From: Agrobacterium larrymoorei
Lineage (GTDB): Bacteria; Pseudomonadota; Alphaproteobacteria; Rhizobiales; Rhizobiaceae
Assembly: GCF_013322225.1 (NCBI RefSeq)
Contig: NZ_JAAMFB010000006.1
Location: 62,001-126,000 of the forward strand
Length of the DNA stretch: 64,000 bases
Direction: 5' to 3'
The translations under genes were made by a program, and so were the position numbers. Positions 48,913 to 57,712 of this stretch are shown one piece after another; the first letter of the stretch is position 1; every line of letters starts with the position of its first letter. The notes under the pieces were generated by a model. That model was not told the origin of the DNA. It saw only the letters and a list, made by a program, of their open reading frames with translations, and made no database searches.

Positions 48913-50256
48913 ATGCCTGCCAATTACAAAAAGCTGAAAATGCTGCGCCGTACCCGTGTTGTCTGGGGTTCGTGGCGCATCTGGAAACCGCGTGCCGTCT
49001 TCTGGCTCGGAGCGCTCGCCGTCGGCGTGATCAGCGTTGTCTTCGCGATACTGGCCGATCACGCCCAACATCTTTTCTCGACGGCGGTTTCGTCGGGCCG
49101 ATATACCTATCTGTTGCCGCTGGTTATCAGCCCGCTCGGTTTCATGCTGTGTGCTTGGCTTGCTTTTTCTTATTTCCCAAATGCGCAGGGCAGCGGTATT
49201 CCGCAGGCGATTGCGGCGCGGCATTTCCATGAGGATGAGGACCGTTCGCGCCTGCTGTCGCTGAAGCTGGCCTTCGGGAAAATCGTCTTGACGATTGCCG
49301 GGCTTATGTCCGGGGCGTCTATCGGCCGTGAAGGGCCGACGGTTCAGGTCGGTGCGTCCATCATGTTGCAGGCGGCTCGCTGGGGTGGTATGGCGCAGGC
49401 CAAGGGGCTCATTCTAGCGGGCTCTGCCGCAGGCATTGCCGCCGCCTTCAATACGCCGCTGGCCGGTATCGTCTTCGCCATCGAGGAAATGGGCAAGGTG
49501 TACGAATCGCGCACCAATGGCATCGTACTGACTGCTGTCATTCTCGCTGGCCTGTCCTCTATCGGTCTTGTCGGAAGCTACAATTATTTCGGCACCAGCG
49601 CGGTCATGGCGACGACAGCGGCGGACTGGGCACTGGTGCTCATCTGCGGTCTCGGTGGCGGCGTGCTGGGCGCTTTGTTCAGCTCCACGGCAGTGAAGAT
49701 CATGGCGCGCATTCGCCGCTGGAGCCATGTGATGCCGCTGAGGCGCCTGCTGGCTGTTGCAGCGATCTGCGGAATTCTTTCCGCCATCATCGGAATCATT
49801 TCCGGCGGAACCACTTATGGCACGGGGTATGAACAGGCTCGCGCCGCGATTGAGGGCCACGCTGCTCCCGCCATCTTCTTCATCGAAAAGCTGCTGGCCA
49901 CCTTCCTTGCCATGCTTTCCGGCATTCCGGGCGGCTTCTTTGCGCCGTCGCTATCCGTCGGCACCGCGTTCGGTAGTACGGTGGCGGATCTGGTTGGGGC
50001 CAGCATCGGCCTCGGGGCCATTCTCGGCATGGCGGGCTATTTTTCAGGCGTCACGCAAGCTCCGATGACCACATTCGTCATCATTCTGGAAATGACGGGC
50101 AATCATCGCTGCATGATCCCCATCATGGCCGCCTCGATGCTGGGATATCTGACCTCGCGCATTATCATGCCCGAGCAGTTCTACCACGGCATGGCGCGGG
50201 TCTTCGTCGCCAACGTCATCCGGGCGAAACGCGCCGGACATACACCCGAGCATTGA
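48913..50256 (+). CDS. ClC-family chloride transporter, probable Cl-/H+ antiporter
   Basis: 447 residues with about 10 membrane helices. Chloride-pore motifs: GSGIPQAIAA (about 92), SIGREGPTVQ (about 137, with the gating Glu) and GIPGGFFAPSL (about 336). FAIEEMGKVYE (about 188) keeps the second Glu that conducts protons in antiporters, so an exchanger is more likely than a channel. The central Tyr is probably in the C-terminal third. No CBS domains are attached. Acid-stress or chloride-homeostasis roles fit the family. Confidence 0.93.
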   Translation: MPANYKKLKMLRRTRVVWGSWRIWKPRAVFWLGALAVGVISVVFAILADHAQHLFSTAVSSGRYTYLLPLVISPLGFMLCAWLAFSYFPNAQGSGIPQAIAARHFHEDEDRSRLLSLKLAFGKIVLTIAGLMSGASIGREGPTVQVGASIMLQAARWGGMAQAKGLILAGSAAGIAAAFNTPLAGIVFAIEEMGKVYESRTNGIVLTAVILAGLSSIGLVGSYNYFGTSAVMATTAADWALVLICGLGGGVLGALFSSTAVKIMARIRRWSHVMPLRRLLAVAAICGILSAIIGIISGGTTYGTGYEQARAAIEGHAAPAIFFIEKLLATFLAMLSGIPGGFFAPSLSVGTAFGSTVADLVGASIGLGAILGMAGYFSGVTQAPMTTFVIILEMTGNHRCMIPIMAASMLGYLTSRIIMPEQFYHGMARVFVANVIRAKRAGHTPEH

Positions 50257-50265
50257 TGGGGCGGA

Positions 50266-51063
50266 TCAGGCGCTTGCCGGTTTCCGCTCCGGTGCCGGCT
50301 CGAAGGAGTTGACGCCGAAATAGCCGAGGCCGGGGATCTTGATGCCGGGGTTCTTTACGTCGATCCCGGCGACGAGGCCAAGGAAATTCACCTCGAAACC
50401 GCTGCGTGCGCCGAGCGAGACCCCGAAGAAACCGCCGAGCGAGACGCTCGCATCCTTCCAGTCGTCAGCGATGTGGACGAACTCACCGTTTGGCAGATAA
50501 TCGCGCCCCACCGCATCCGGCGGTAGCACGACGCCAAGTTCCGGCACCTGGCGCAGCACATGCGCGACGAAGGTATTGGAGTTCGGGCCGGGATAAATCC
50601 GGTATCCGCCCGCCTTGCCATAAGGATAATCCGCGATGGCCTTCTGGATTTTGGGAATGAGCCGCTCGGCCTCTTCACCATGCAGTTCAAGCACCCGACG
50701 CGGCATGTTGGAGTACCAGTAGGCATCCGGCGCGTAGCCGTTGCGGCGAATGGGCGTTCCCCATCCCACCTTATCGTAACGTTCGTAACTTGAGGCATTC
50801 TCCGGCTTCATCACGATCCAGGCGTGGCTGGCAATGGAGCCTTTCAGGCCACCGGTCATCGCTGAGTAAATATAGATGGCGGCGGGCTTGTCCGCGGGGG
50901 CTTCCGGCAGGATGCCCGCCGAAGACCAGCGCGCATTGCGGTAGCCTGTCGGATGTTCCTTCATGGCCCATAATCCGGCGGAAGCCAGAGCGGGCAATAG
51001 ATAGACGATGAAAACGACAGCGAGAAATCGTTTGGCGAATTTCAAAGAGATAGCCCCGTGCAT
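50266..51063 (-). CDS. DUF3750 membrane-anchored protein
   Basis: 265 residues. One N-terminal hydrophobic helix (about 12-34), then a periplasmic domain with ASHAWIVMKPENASSYERYDKVGWGTP, GPNSNTFVAHVLRQVPEL and LPPDAVGRDYLPN, all typical of DUF3750. The invariant-looking His, Asn and Cys-poor core hints at a papain-like or hydrolase fold (SHAW... NSNTF), but no activity is known. Ends 10 bases from the ClC stop, convergent, and starts close to the divergent asparaginase gene. Confidence 0.85.
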   Translation of the reverse strand: MHGAISLKFAKRFLAVVFIVYLLPALASAGLWAMKEHPTGYRNARWSSAGILPEAPADKPAAIYIYSAMTGGLKGSIASHAWIVMKPENASSYERYDKVGWGTPIRRNGYAPDAYWYSNMPRRVLELHGEEAERLIPKIQKAIADYPYGKAGGYRIYPGPNSNTFVAHVLRQVPELGVVLPPDAVGRDYLPNGEFVHIADDWKDASVSLGGFFGVSLGARSGFEVNFLGLVAGIDVKNPGIKIPGLGYFGVNSFEPAPERKPASA

Positions 51064-51120
51064 GATGCGAATGATTTAGGTAAGAACAGGCGCAATTTCG
51101 AATTTTTTGAGGCCAGCATC

Positions 51121-52125
51121 ATGCACAACCCCGTTACCGTCGAAGTCACACGCGGAAATCTCGTCGAAAGCCGCCATCGGGGCATGGCCGTAGTGGTGGA
51201 TGGAGATGGCAAAACCCTGTTTTCGGCAGGTGATGTGGAAAGCGGTGTGTTTCCCCGCTCTGCCTGCAAGGCGATGCAGGCGTTGTTCCTTGTCGAAAGC
51301 GGTGCCGCAGATGCCTATGGCTTCGGCGACCGGGAACTTGCGCTGTCTTGCGCCTCTCACTCGGGCGAAGATGCGCATGTCGAGCTTGCAGCCTCAATGC
51401 TGGCCGAGGCGGGCAAGGATCTAAACGCGCTGGAGTGCGGTGCGCACTGGTCGCTGGACCAGAAGGCGCTGATCCAGCAGGCCCGCGCCATGGACAGGCC
51501 AACCGCGCTTCACAACAACTGTTCCGGCAAGCATTCCGGCTTCATCTGCGCCTGCTCCCATTCGGGCATCGAGACGAAGGGCTATGTGAATTACGAGCAT
51601 CCCCTACAGCGGGAAATCCGCGCCACGATGGAGAGCCTCACCGGTACGGCGCTTGGCGAGGACAATTGCGGTGTCGATGGCTGTTCCATTCCCACCTATG
51701 CCGTGCCGCTGAAGTCACTGGCGCATGGCTTTGCGAAAATGGCAACGGGGCAGGGGCTGGAGCCGGTGCGCGCCAAGGCGTCACGCCGCCTGATGGAGGC
51801 CTGCATGGCAGAACCCTTCTACGTGGCGGGTACAGGCCGCACCTGTACCAAGCTGATGGAAATCGCACCGGGCAGGATATTCGCCAAGACCGGCGCGGAA
51901 GGTGTTTTCGTTGGCGTGCTGCCGCAACAGGGCATCTCGATCGCGGTGAAATGCGAAGACGGCACGACCCGCGCCGCAGAATCCATGATCGCGGCACTTC
52001 TTGCGCGCTATGTAGAGAAGGACAGCGCCGAACAAGCGGCGCTGTTAGCCTTCGCCAATCGTCCCCTGAAGAACTGGAACGGCATCCATCTGGGCGATGT
52101 CAGGGTGACATCCGCGCTGGCTTGA
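51121..52125 (+). CDS. L-asparaginase, R. etli type (Asparaginase_II family)
   Basis: 334 residues from ATG 51121, with GAGG 8 bases upstream. The family signature appears as SPRSACKAMQALFLVESGAAD-like (FPRSACKAMQALF), CASHSGEDAHV, LHNNCSGKHSGFICACSH and DNCGVDGCSIPTYAVPL, with the Cys and Lys residues that bind zinc in the R. etli enzyme. It hydrolyses asparagine to aspartate and ammonia. Unrelated to E. coli asparaginases I and II. Followed a few bases later by the convergent GST gene. Confidence 0.93.
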   Translation: MHNPVTVEVTRGNLVESRHRGMAVVVDGDGKTLFSAGDVESGVFPRSACKAMQALFLVESGAADAYGFGDRELALSCASHSGEDAHVELAASMLAEAGKDLNALECGAHWSLDQKALIQQARAMDRPTALHNNCSGKHSGFICACSHSGIETKGYVNYEHPLQREIRATMESLTGTALGEDNCGVDGCSIPTYAVPLKSLAHGFAKMATGQGLEPVRAKASRRLMEACMAEPFYVAGTGRTCTKLMEIAPGRIFAKTGAEGVFVGVLPQQGISIAVKCEDGTTRAAESMIAALLARYVEKDSAEQAALLAFANRPLKNWNGIHLGDVRVTSALA

Positions 52126-52128
52126 GCC

Positions 52129-52788
52129 TCACGCCGCTTCTGCGGCCCGGGCTTCCCACATGGCCTTGAAAGCAGGCCGGGCCTGGCAGCGCTCCAGCCA
52201 TGCTTTGACAGAGGGATGCGCCTCGAATAGCGGCGCATGGGCCTGTGCGTAGCGAACCACTTCCGCGGCGTTGATATCGGCCACGGTGAAACGGTCCCCC
52301 ACCAGATAGTCCTTGTCGGAGAGGTGCTGTTCCAGCACGCGGAAAGGGCGTCGCAGCATGCGGGCGGCCACGTCCATCACGGCTTTACCCGTCTCGCTTT
52401 CGGCCAGCCCTTCGGCAGCGGTCGAGGAGATCTTCAGTGCATAGCTCTCGATTTCGGTCGCTGCAAAGAAGGACCACTGCATCATATGCGCGTCTTCCGC
52501 CGGATCGGCTGGCGCAAGCGAAGTGCCATGCTTGCGTGCCAGATAGAGGTTGATCGCCATGGATTCGTAAAGAACCATGCCATCATCATCGATGCAGGGA
52601 ATGGTCCCCATGGAGTTGACGGCAAGATAGGATGGCGTCAGCGTGTTGAGCGGGGCGTCGACAGCCAGCGGATCTGCAAGGCGTCGGGCCTGGATGACGG
52701 GGATATGCTCGAAATCAAGGCCAAGCTCTCCTGCGAGCCATAATGTGCGCGTTGCGCGCGACCGATACACCCCGTAAATCTTCAGCAT
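52129..52788 (-). CDS. Glutathione S-transferase family protein
   Basis: 219 residues. The N-terminal thioredoxin-like domain has [31 protein letters not shown] and the glutathione contact [22 protein letters not shown] (read as [19 protein letters not shown]). The all-alpha C-terminal domain has [26 protein letters not shown] Ser in YRSRAT is the likely active-site residue. Substrate unknown. Monocistronic. Confidence 0.9.
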   Translation of the reverse strand: MLKIYGVYRSRATRTLWLAGELGLDFEHIPVIQARRLADPLAVDAPLNTLTPSYLAVNSMGTIPCIDDDGMVLYESMAINLYLARKHGTSLAPADPAEDAHMMQWSFFAATEIESYALKISSTAAEGLAESETGKAVMDVAARMLRRPFRVLEQHLSDKDYLVGDRFTVADINAAEVVRYAQAHAPLFEAHPSVKAWLERCQARPAFKAMWEARAAEAA

Positions 52789-53127
52789 TCACTTCCCCTT
52801 GAAACCTGTATTGCGCCCGCAAGCTATTGTCCGCGCGGAAAAAGTAAAAGTGGCAGAAACCGCGATCCAGCATGATTTTTTCTGATGCTTACGCAACTTT
52901 CGATTGCTGCCGCGAGAAAATAGCGCTAATGGCAGTTATATTGTGCCAGTATTGTTCAGAGGTAGATATATTTTTCGATATATACAGTGTTAAGACTCAC
53001 CTTAATCAAGCATAAGTAAATATGTCTGATAGTGGTTGCATCTGGACTGTTGCATCGAGTGTGTGTTCCAGAGGCGCCTGATGGCGGCGAGTAGTCGATA
53101 CACTTTGGGGTAAAAGGTTCTTACGCT
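52789..53127. other. A/T-rich region upstream of the PAS-GAF-GGDEF gene
   Basis: 339 bases with no credible ORF. Contains the A/T-rich near-palindrome GATATAT-TTTTC-GATATATAC around 52964-52984. Presumably holds the divergent promoters of the GST and cyclase genes. No terminator seen. Confidence 0.45.
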
Positions 53128-54603
53128 ATGCGTGAAGAAAAGGGCGCTCAATCGTTCACGGCGCAAGCATCAGTCATGCATTTTCTTCAGGAAGCGGTCG
53201 TCGATGAACGGCTGGCCTACCTGTTCGATAACATTCCCGAGATGGTGTTTCTGAAAGACGCTGACGGCAACTACAATTACATGAATGCGGCAGCGCTTGC
53301 CTGTCTTGGCCATGAGCCGGGTTTTCTCGGAGGCCGCAAGATGACCATTTACGACATGGCGCCGCCTGAAGTGGCGCGCCGCCTGGACGAGATGGATCGC
53401 CGCATCATGTCGAGCGGCGTCGGCCTTTATAACGCAGAAGAGCGTGTGGCAGGAAAAGACGGCCAGGTGCGCTGGTATTCCGGCACGCGCATACCGGTCA
53501 GAAATGCCGAGGGTCAGGTCATCGGCATTGCCGGTATTTCGAGGGAAATCACCGCTGCCAAAAGGCAGGAAACCTTGCTCCGCTGCCATGCGGACCTGTT
53601 GGAAATGGTCGTAAAAGGCCTGCCACTACCGACGATCCTCAAATCCGTGGTCAGCACGATCGAGGGGTTGCTGGACAACGTCACCGGCGCTGTCATGCTG
53701 CTGGACGAAAAGCAGGAGTGCCTTCGCAACATTGCCGCACCCGGGCTGCCAGATGCGTATCTGGCGCTGATCGATGGCCTGAAGATCGGCCCGAAGGCAG
53801 GTTCCTGCGGCACGGCAGCCTGGCGGCGCGAAGCAGTTTATGTCCGCGATACGTTTCAGGACGAGCTCTGGGCAGACTTCGTGGAACTCGCCATGCGCTA
53901 TGGCCTGCGCTCCTGCTGGTCCACGCCGATCATGGGAAATGGTGGCGTTCTGCTCGGTACCTTCGCGCTTTACTCCGGCACGGTGCGGCTGCCGACGACC
54001 GTTGAATCGGAAATCATCGACATGGCGACGAATATCGCCGGTATTGCCATCGATCGTTGTCGCGCCGAAGAGCGTGTCCATTTCATGGCGCACCACGATC
54101 CGCTGACGGGTCTTTCGAACAGAAACCTGTTCTGGAGCCAGTTCGGTCGCGCCATTCACGAGGCGAAACGCGAATCCAGACTGGTGGCGATCACCTACCT
54201 CGATCTGGACAACTTCAAGCAGATCAACGATGTGCATGGCCATGCGGTGGGGGATGAGGTGTTGCGTGCTTTCGCGGAGCGCGTCGGCAGCTGCATTCGC
54301 GCCTCCGATATCGCGGTGCGCCTCGGCGGTGACGAATTCGCCATCATCTTCAGCAACCCCAAGCATGATCAGGCGGGCATCCTGCGTCGTCTGGAGGCTA
54401 TTCGCAGCAAGGTCGGCGAGCCAATTGCGCTGGAAAACGGCTTCATTAGCGTTACCTGCTCTTCCGGAACGGCATTCTACCCCGATGACGGCGAGACGCC
54501 CGAAGTGCTGTTGGCCAGAGCCGATGCGGCAATGTACGACGCGAAAAAGAGCGGCCGCAACAGCGTGAAGGTTTTCGAACAGCAGCACGGCGCCGGGATA
54601 TAA
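53128..54603 (+). CDS. Soluble PAS-GAF-GGDEF diguanylate cyclase
   Basis: 491 residues without membrane helices. A PAS domain (about 28-150; FDNIPEMVFLKDADGNYNYMN) with a PAC segment (RWYSGTRIPVRNAEGQVIGIAGISREIT), a GAF domain (about 165-315; GSCGTAAWRREAVYVRDTFQDELW), then GGDEF (about 330-485) with intact RLGGDEFAIIF near 400. The I-site RASD sits five residues before the motif, so product inhibition is expected. It makes c-di-GMP in response to a small ligand or redox state. Third c-di-GMP protein in the window. Confidence 0.94.
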   Translation: MREEKGAQSFTAQASVMHFLQEAVVDERLAYLFDNIPEMVFLKDADGNYNYMNAAALACLGHEPGFLGGRKMTIYDMAPPEVARRLDEMDRRIMSSGVGLYNAEERVAGKDGQVRWYSGTRIPVRNAEGQVIGIAGISREITAAKRQETLLRCHADLLEMVVKGLPLPTILKSVVSTIEGLLDNVTGAVMLLDEKQECLRNIAAPGLPDAYLALIDGLKIGPKAGSCGTAAWRREAVYVRDTFQDELWADFVELAMRYGLRSCWSTPIMGNGGVLLGTFALYSGTVRLPTTVESEIIDMATNIAGIAIDRCRAEERVHFMAHHDPLTGLSNRNLFWSQFGRAIHEAKRESRLVAITYLDLDNFKQINDVHGHAVGDEVLRAFAERVGSCIRASDIAVRLGGDEFAIIFSNPKHDQAGILRRLEAIRSKVGEPIALENGFISVTCSSGTAFYPDDGETPEVLLARADAAMYDAKKSGRNSVKVFEQQHGAGI

Positions 54604-54740
54604 ATACTTCGATAGAAACGAATTACGTCGACGTCGCAACCACTCTTAAGGGCGTCGTTCTGCTCATCTCAAGTGCCCTATGAATCAGGACTGATTACCG
54701 ACAACACGTTGCATCCTGACCAAATAATTATTTGTCAAAT

Positions 54741-54758
54741 TGTACCGTATAAGGTACA
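54741..54758. promoter_or_regulatory. Putative operator of the HigBA-like pair
   Basis: TGTACC-GTATAA-GGTACA, 6-base arms, about 15 bases upstream of the toxin start and overlapping a TATAA-like -10 element; where a HigA-type antitoxin would repress. Confidence 0.65.
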
Positions 54759-54770
54759 TGGAGTATTTGA

Positions 54771-55148
54771 ATGAAACGCATTATTGCCCGGTTCTTCGTC
54801 ACCGACGAAGGGGCGGAGCCTGTGAAAGAGTGGCTGAAAACACTTGATAGACAAGATCGTCAGACAGTTGGATCAGATATCGCAACAGTCGAATTTGGAT
54901 GGCCGATTGGAATGCCCACATGCAGGCCGATCAGGGATGGTGTCCGTGAAGTCAGGTCCAGCATAAAAAATGGAAGTGTTGAAGCCAGAACATACTTCGG
55001 AATTGACACCAGCATAATGCTCTTGCTCCACGGTGAAGAGGGTAAGGACGGCCAGCAGGATGCTATCAAGCTTGCGGTCAGGCGCTGGAAAGAACATCTG
55101 GAACGATCGAAACGACAAAAGAAGAACGACAGGAAGAGCAAGAAATGA
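54771..55148 (+). CDS. HigB/Gp49-like toxin
   Basis: 125 residues with GGAG 7 bases before the ATG. Features: MKRIIARFFVTDEGAEPVKEWLKTLDRQDRQTVGSDIATVEFGWPIGMPTCRPIRDGVREVRS is the phage-derived Gp49/HigB pattern, followed by the basic TYFGIDTSIMLLLHGEEGKDGQQDAIKLAVRRWKEH and a Lys/Arg-rich tail. It overlaps the antitoxin start by four bases, toxin first. Low GC and codon use differ a little from the flanking core genes, suggesting acquisition. Confidence 0.86.
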   Translation: MKRIIARFFVTDEGAEPVKEWLKTLDRQDRQTVGSDIATVEFGWPIGMPTCRPIRDGVREVRSSIKNGSVEARTYFGIDTSIMLLLHGEEGKDGQQDAIKLAVRRWKEHLERSKRQKKNDRKSKK

Positions 55149-55438
55149 GCGATTCAAAACATTCCGTCGGTAGCACGCTCGAAGATTTCCTCGAGGAACT
55201 GGGTGAAAAAGAAGAAGTCTATGGCGAGGCCATAAAACGGGTGTTGACGTGGCAGATCGAGGAAGCACGGAAAAAGCAGTCAATTACCAAATCCAGTATG
55301 GCCACAAGAATGGGCACAAGCCGGACTCAGGTGAAAAGAGTTTTAGATCCGAGTAACGTCGCTGTCTCACTCGACACACTCGACCGAGCAGCGCGTTCGG
55401 TGGGTAAGAAGCTGAAGATCGAGTTGGTCGACGTTTGA
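55145..55438 (+). CDS. HigA-like XRE-type antitoxin
   Basis: 97 residues. Helix-turn-helix at about 45-90: KQSITKSSMATRMGTSRTQVKRVLDPSNVAVSLDTLDRAARSVGKKL. The acidic N-terminal segment TLEDFLEELGEKEEVYGEAIKRVLTWQIEEA likely grips the toxin. ATG overlaps the toxin stop. Partner of the HigB-like gene and repressor of the shared promoter through the GTACC/GGTAC palindrome. Confidence 0.87.
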   Translation: MSDSKHSVGSTLEDFLEELGEKEEVYGEAIKRVLTWQIEEARKKQSITKSSMATRMGTSRTQVKRVLDPSNVAVSLDTLDRAARSVGKKLKIELVDV

Positions 55439-55478
55439 GCAAGTCGGGAGGTGTTGCAGACCGTGGCTGAGCGAAGTC

Positions 55479-56012
55479 TCATTCGGCCCTGGTATTGCCA
55501 TCTTCCCTCATCGCCGCGTCCGGCGTCAGCCGCGTCTCGAACCGGCCGATGAATTTGTCGAATAACCGCGCGAATTCTGCGACGTCCTCCAGCGGCCAGT
55601 CGCTCACAACTTCGCTTACGAGTGCGAGCTTCGCACTTCGCATTTCTTCCAGAATGCTGTTGCCGAGCGGCGTGATGCCGATGACGCTGCGCCTTCCGTC
55701 ATCCTGGCAGACCTCGCGCTGCAACAGGCCCCGGCTTACCATATCCGCCACCACGCGGCTTCCGCGCGAAGGGTCTATGCGCATGCCCTCGGCGATCGAT
55801 CCCACCGTTGCGGCACCTTTGGCGCGGTGAACCACATCCAGCACATCGATGTGTGAAAGCTCCAGCCCCGGTGCGAGCTTTGCAATAGCCATCCGCCCGA
55901 TCACCCGTCGACCGATCATCAGCCGCATACGTGTCATCGTATGGCCGATATGCAGCACTTCATCGCTGACGGGTTTCTCGCGCTGCTCCGAAACGGATTT
56001 CTGCTGGTTCAT
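55479..56012 (-). CDS. MarR-family transcriptional regulator
   Basis: 177 residues from ATG 56012, with GGGGAA upstream. Winged helix at about 50-125: LSHIDVLDVVHRAKGAATVGSIAEGMRIDPSRGSRVVADMVSRGLLQREVCQDDGRRSVIGITPLGNSIL. The DDGRR wing is typical of MarR. It is divergent from the drug-exporter gene, with its own control region, and probably represses it. No ligand can be read. Confidence 0.9.
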   Translation of the reverse strand: MNQQKSVSEQREKPVSDEVLHIGHTMTRMRLMIGRRVIGRMAIAKLAPGLELSHIDVLDVVHRAKGAATVGSIAEGMRIDPSRGSRVVADMVSRGLLQREVCQDDGRRSVIGITPLGNSILEEMRSAKLALVSEVVSDWPLEDVAEFARLFDKFIGRFETRLTPDAAMREDGNTRAE

Positions 56013-56059
56013 GCCACGGTTCCCCAAATCACAGAAACGATCCTATCATAATTCAATGA

Positions 56060-56096
56060 ATGTGCCATTGACACATATATGCTAAAGGCACATAAA
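56060..56096 (+). promoter_or_regulatory. Promoter and MarR-type operator of the exporter gene
   Basis: TTGACA (56068-56073), 17 bases, CATAAA (56091-56096) form a good promoter. The inverted repeat ATGTGCC / GGCACAT (56060-56066, 56087-56093) flanks and overlaps it, placed to let a repressor block polymerase. Confidence 0.62.
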
Positions 56097-56123
56097 TTAC
56101 ATATCAAGTGCGAGATTTTCCCG

Positions 56124-57641
56124 ATGGATATGTCACATACGCCTGCAGCGCCCCTCGTTGCAGATCCCCGCCGCAGGATTGTGGTGTTTCTGTTTCTGAT
56201 GTTCGCCATGTTCATGGCAACGCTCGATAACCAGATCGTATCGACCGCACTTCCCACCATCGTGGGTGAATTCGGCGCTCTGGAGCGTTTCGGCTGGATC
56301 GGTTCGGCCTATCTGCTGGCAACGAGCGCGGTCATGCCCGTCTACGGCAAACTGGGCGATCTCTTCGGTCGGAAATATGTGATGATTGCCGCTATCGTGA
56401 TCTTCACTCTGGGTTCGCTTGCCTGTGGTCTCGCATGGTCGATGAATTCCTTGATCGCGGCCCGCGTGCTTCAGGGTATAGGTGGCGGCGGCATCATGGT
56501 GTCGATCTTTTCGGTCAATGCCGATCTGTTCGAGCCGCGCGAGCGGGCGCGTTACCAGAGCTATTCCAGCCTCGTCATCATGGCGTCGGGCAGCGTCGGG
56601 CCGATCCTCGGCGGCACGATGAGCGACCTGTTCGGCTGGCGCTCGATCTTCCTCATCAATCTGCCCATCGGCATTGTCGTCATCACCGGCATCGCACTTC
56701 TTCTTCCCTATCGCCGTCCCGATCGCCAGCCGAAGATCGATTATATCGGTGCCGTTCTCTTGGCCGTCACCATCTCCTGCGTGGTCATTTGGGCCGATAG
56801 CGGCGAAATGTTCGGCTCCATCTTCGCGTGGCAGAGCCTCTGCATCGTCGCCGTCTCGGTTCTCACCGGATATCTGTGGGTACAGGTTGAGCGCCGGGCA
56901 GCGGAACCCATCGTGCCGCTGCGCCTGTTCAAGGACAGCACCTTTCCGCTGTTTATGGTCATTTCGCTGGTCAGCGGTGGGCTTGGCATCGGCATGGTGA
57001 ATTACTATGCGCTGTTCCTGCAAACAACGACCGGCCTTTCGCCATCTTCCGCAGGCCTGTTCTTCATCGCCGTGACTGGCGGCATCGTCATGGGCTCGCT
57101 GACGGCGGGACGTCTGATTTCCATCACCGGCAGCTACAAGCCCTTCTCCATCATCAGCCTGTCCATCGCCCTCGTCGTCATGCTGGCCTTCTCGCAGGTC
57201 CATGCCGGAACGTCGCTGGTCATCATCGCACTATTGATGCTGGTGCAGGGCATGGGCGTTGGCCTTGGACAGCAGGCACCCATCATCGGCGTGCAGAATT
57301 CGGCACCAAGGGCGGATATCGGGGCTGCGAGCGGGGCGGTGACGCTGACGCGCATGGGCGGTGCTGCGATTGCCATATCGATCTACGGTGCATTCATTAC
57401 CTCCAGCCTCAAGGGAGCGGGAGCGGATATTCCCGGCGTCGGCAAGATAGAGCAACTGACGCCGAAGATGCTGGCGGAACTGCCAGCGGCTTCCCAAAGC
57501 GCGGTCGCCAATCTTTACGCTGGCGCATTCACGCCGATGTTCTATGCCGCTGCGGCGACCGCTGCCGTCGGTCTCGTCGCGGCGATCATGCTCAGGAACG
57601 TCAAGCTGCCCGTCGCTACCGACGAGAAACGCGCGCGGTAG
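56124..57641 (+). CDS. MFS drug exporter, DHA2 (14-helix) family
   Basis: About 505 residues from ATG 56124 (MDMSHTPAAP), chosen because the promoter lies downstream of the alternative ATG 56079. Fourteen membrane helices. Motif D1 FMATLDNQIVSTALPTIVGEFG, motif A GKLGDLFGRKYV (about 75-86) and motif C-type SGSVGPILGGTMSDLFGWRSIF identify DHA2 exporters of the EmrB/QacA kind. Likely exports amphipathic compounds with proton exchange and is controlled by the divergent MarR gene. Confidence 0.93.
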   Translation: MDMSHTPAAPLVADPRRRIVVFLFLMFAMFMATLDNQIVSTALPTIVGEFGALERFGWIGSAYLLATSAVMPVYGKLGDLFGRKYVMIAAIVIFTLGSLACGLAWSMNSLIAARVLQGIGGGGIMVSIFSVNADLFEPRERARYQSYSSLVIMASGSVGPILGGTMSDLFGWRSIFLINLPIGIVVITGIALLLPYRRPDRQPKIDYIGAVLLAVTISCVVIWADSGEMFGSIFAWQSLCIVAVSVLTGYLWVQVERRAAEPIVPLRLFKDSTFPLFMVISLVSGGLGIGMVNYYALFLQTTTGLSPSSAGLFFIAVTGGIVMGSLTAGRLISITGSYKPFSIISLSIALVVMLAFSQVHAGTSLVIIALLMLVQGMGVGLGQQAPIIGVQNSAPRADIGAASGAVTLTRMGGAAIAISIYGAFITSSLKGAGADIPGVGKIEQLTPKMLAELPAASQSAVANLYAGAFTPMFYAAAATAAVGLVAAIMLRNVKLPVATDEKRAR

Positions 57642-57712
57642 AGGCGTGAGGAGGGAACACGCGGCCACCACATCGCGTTTTCATCGCCTGTAACTTGAAC
57701 GTCCGGGCGCAT

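Noticed and set aside
52960-53090. 19-codon plus ORF before the PAS-GAF-GGDEF gene
   Set aside because: No ribosome site and no conserved features visible.
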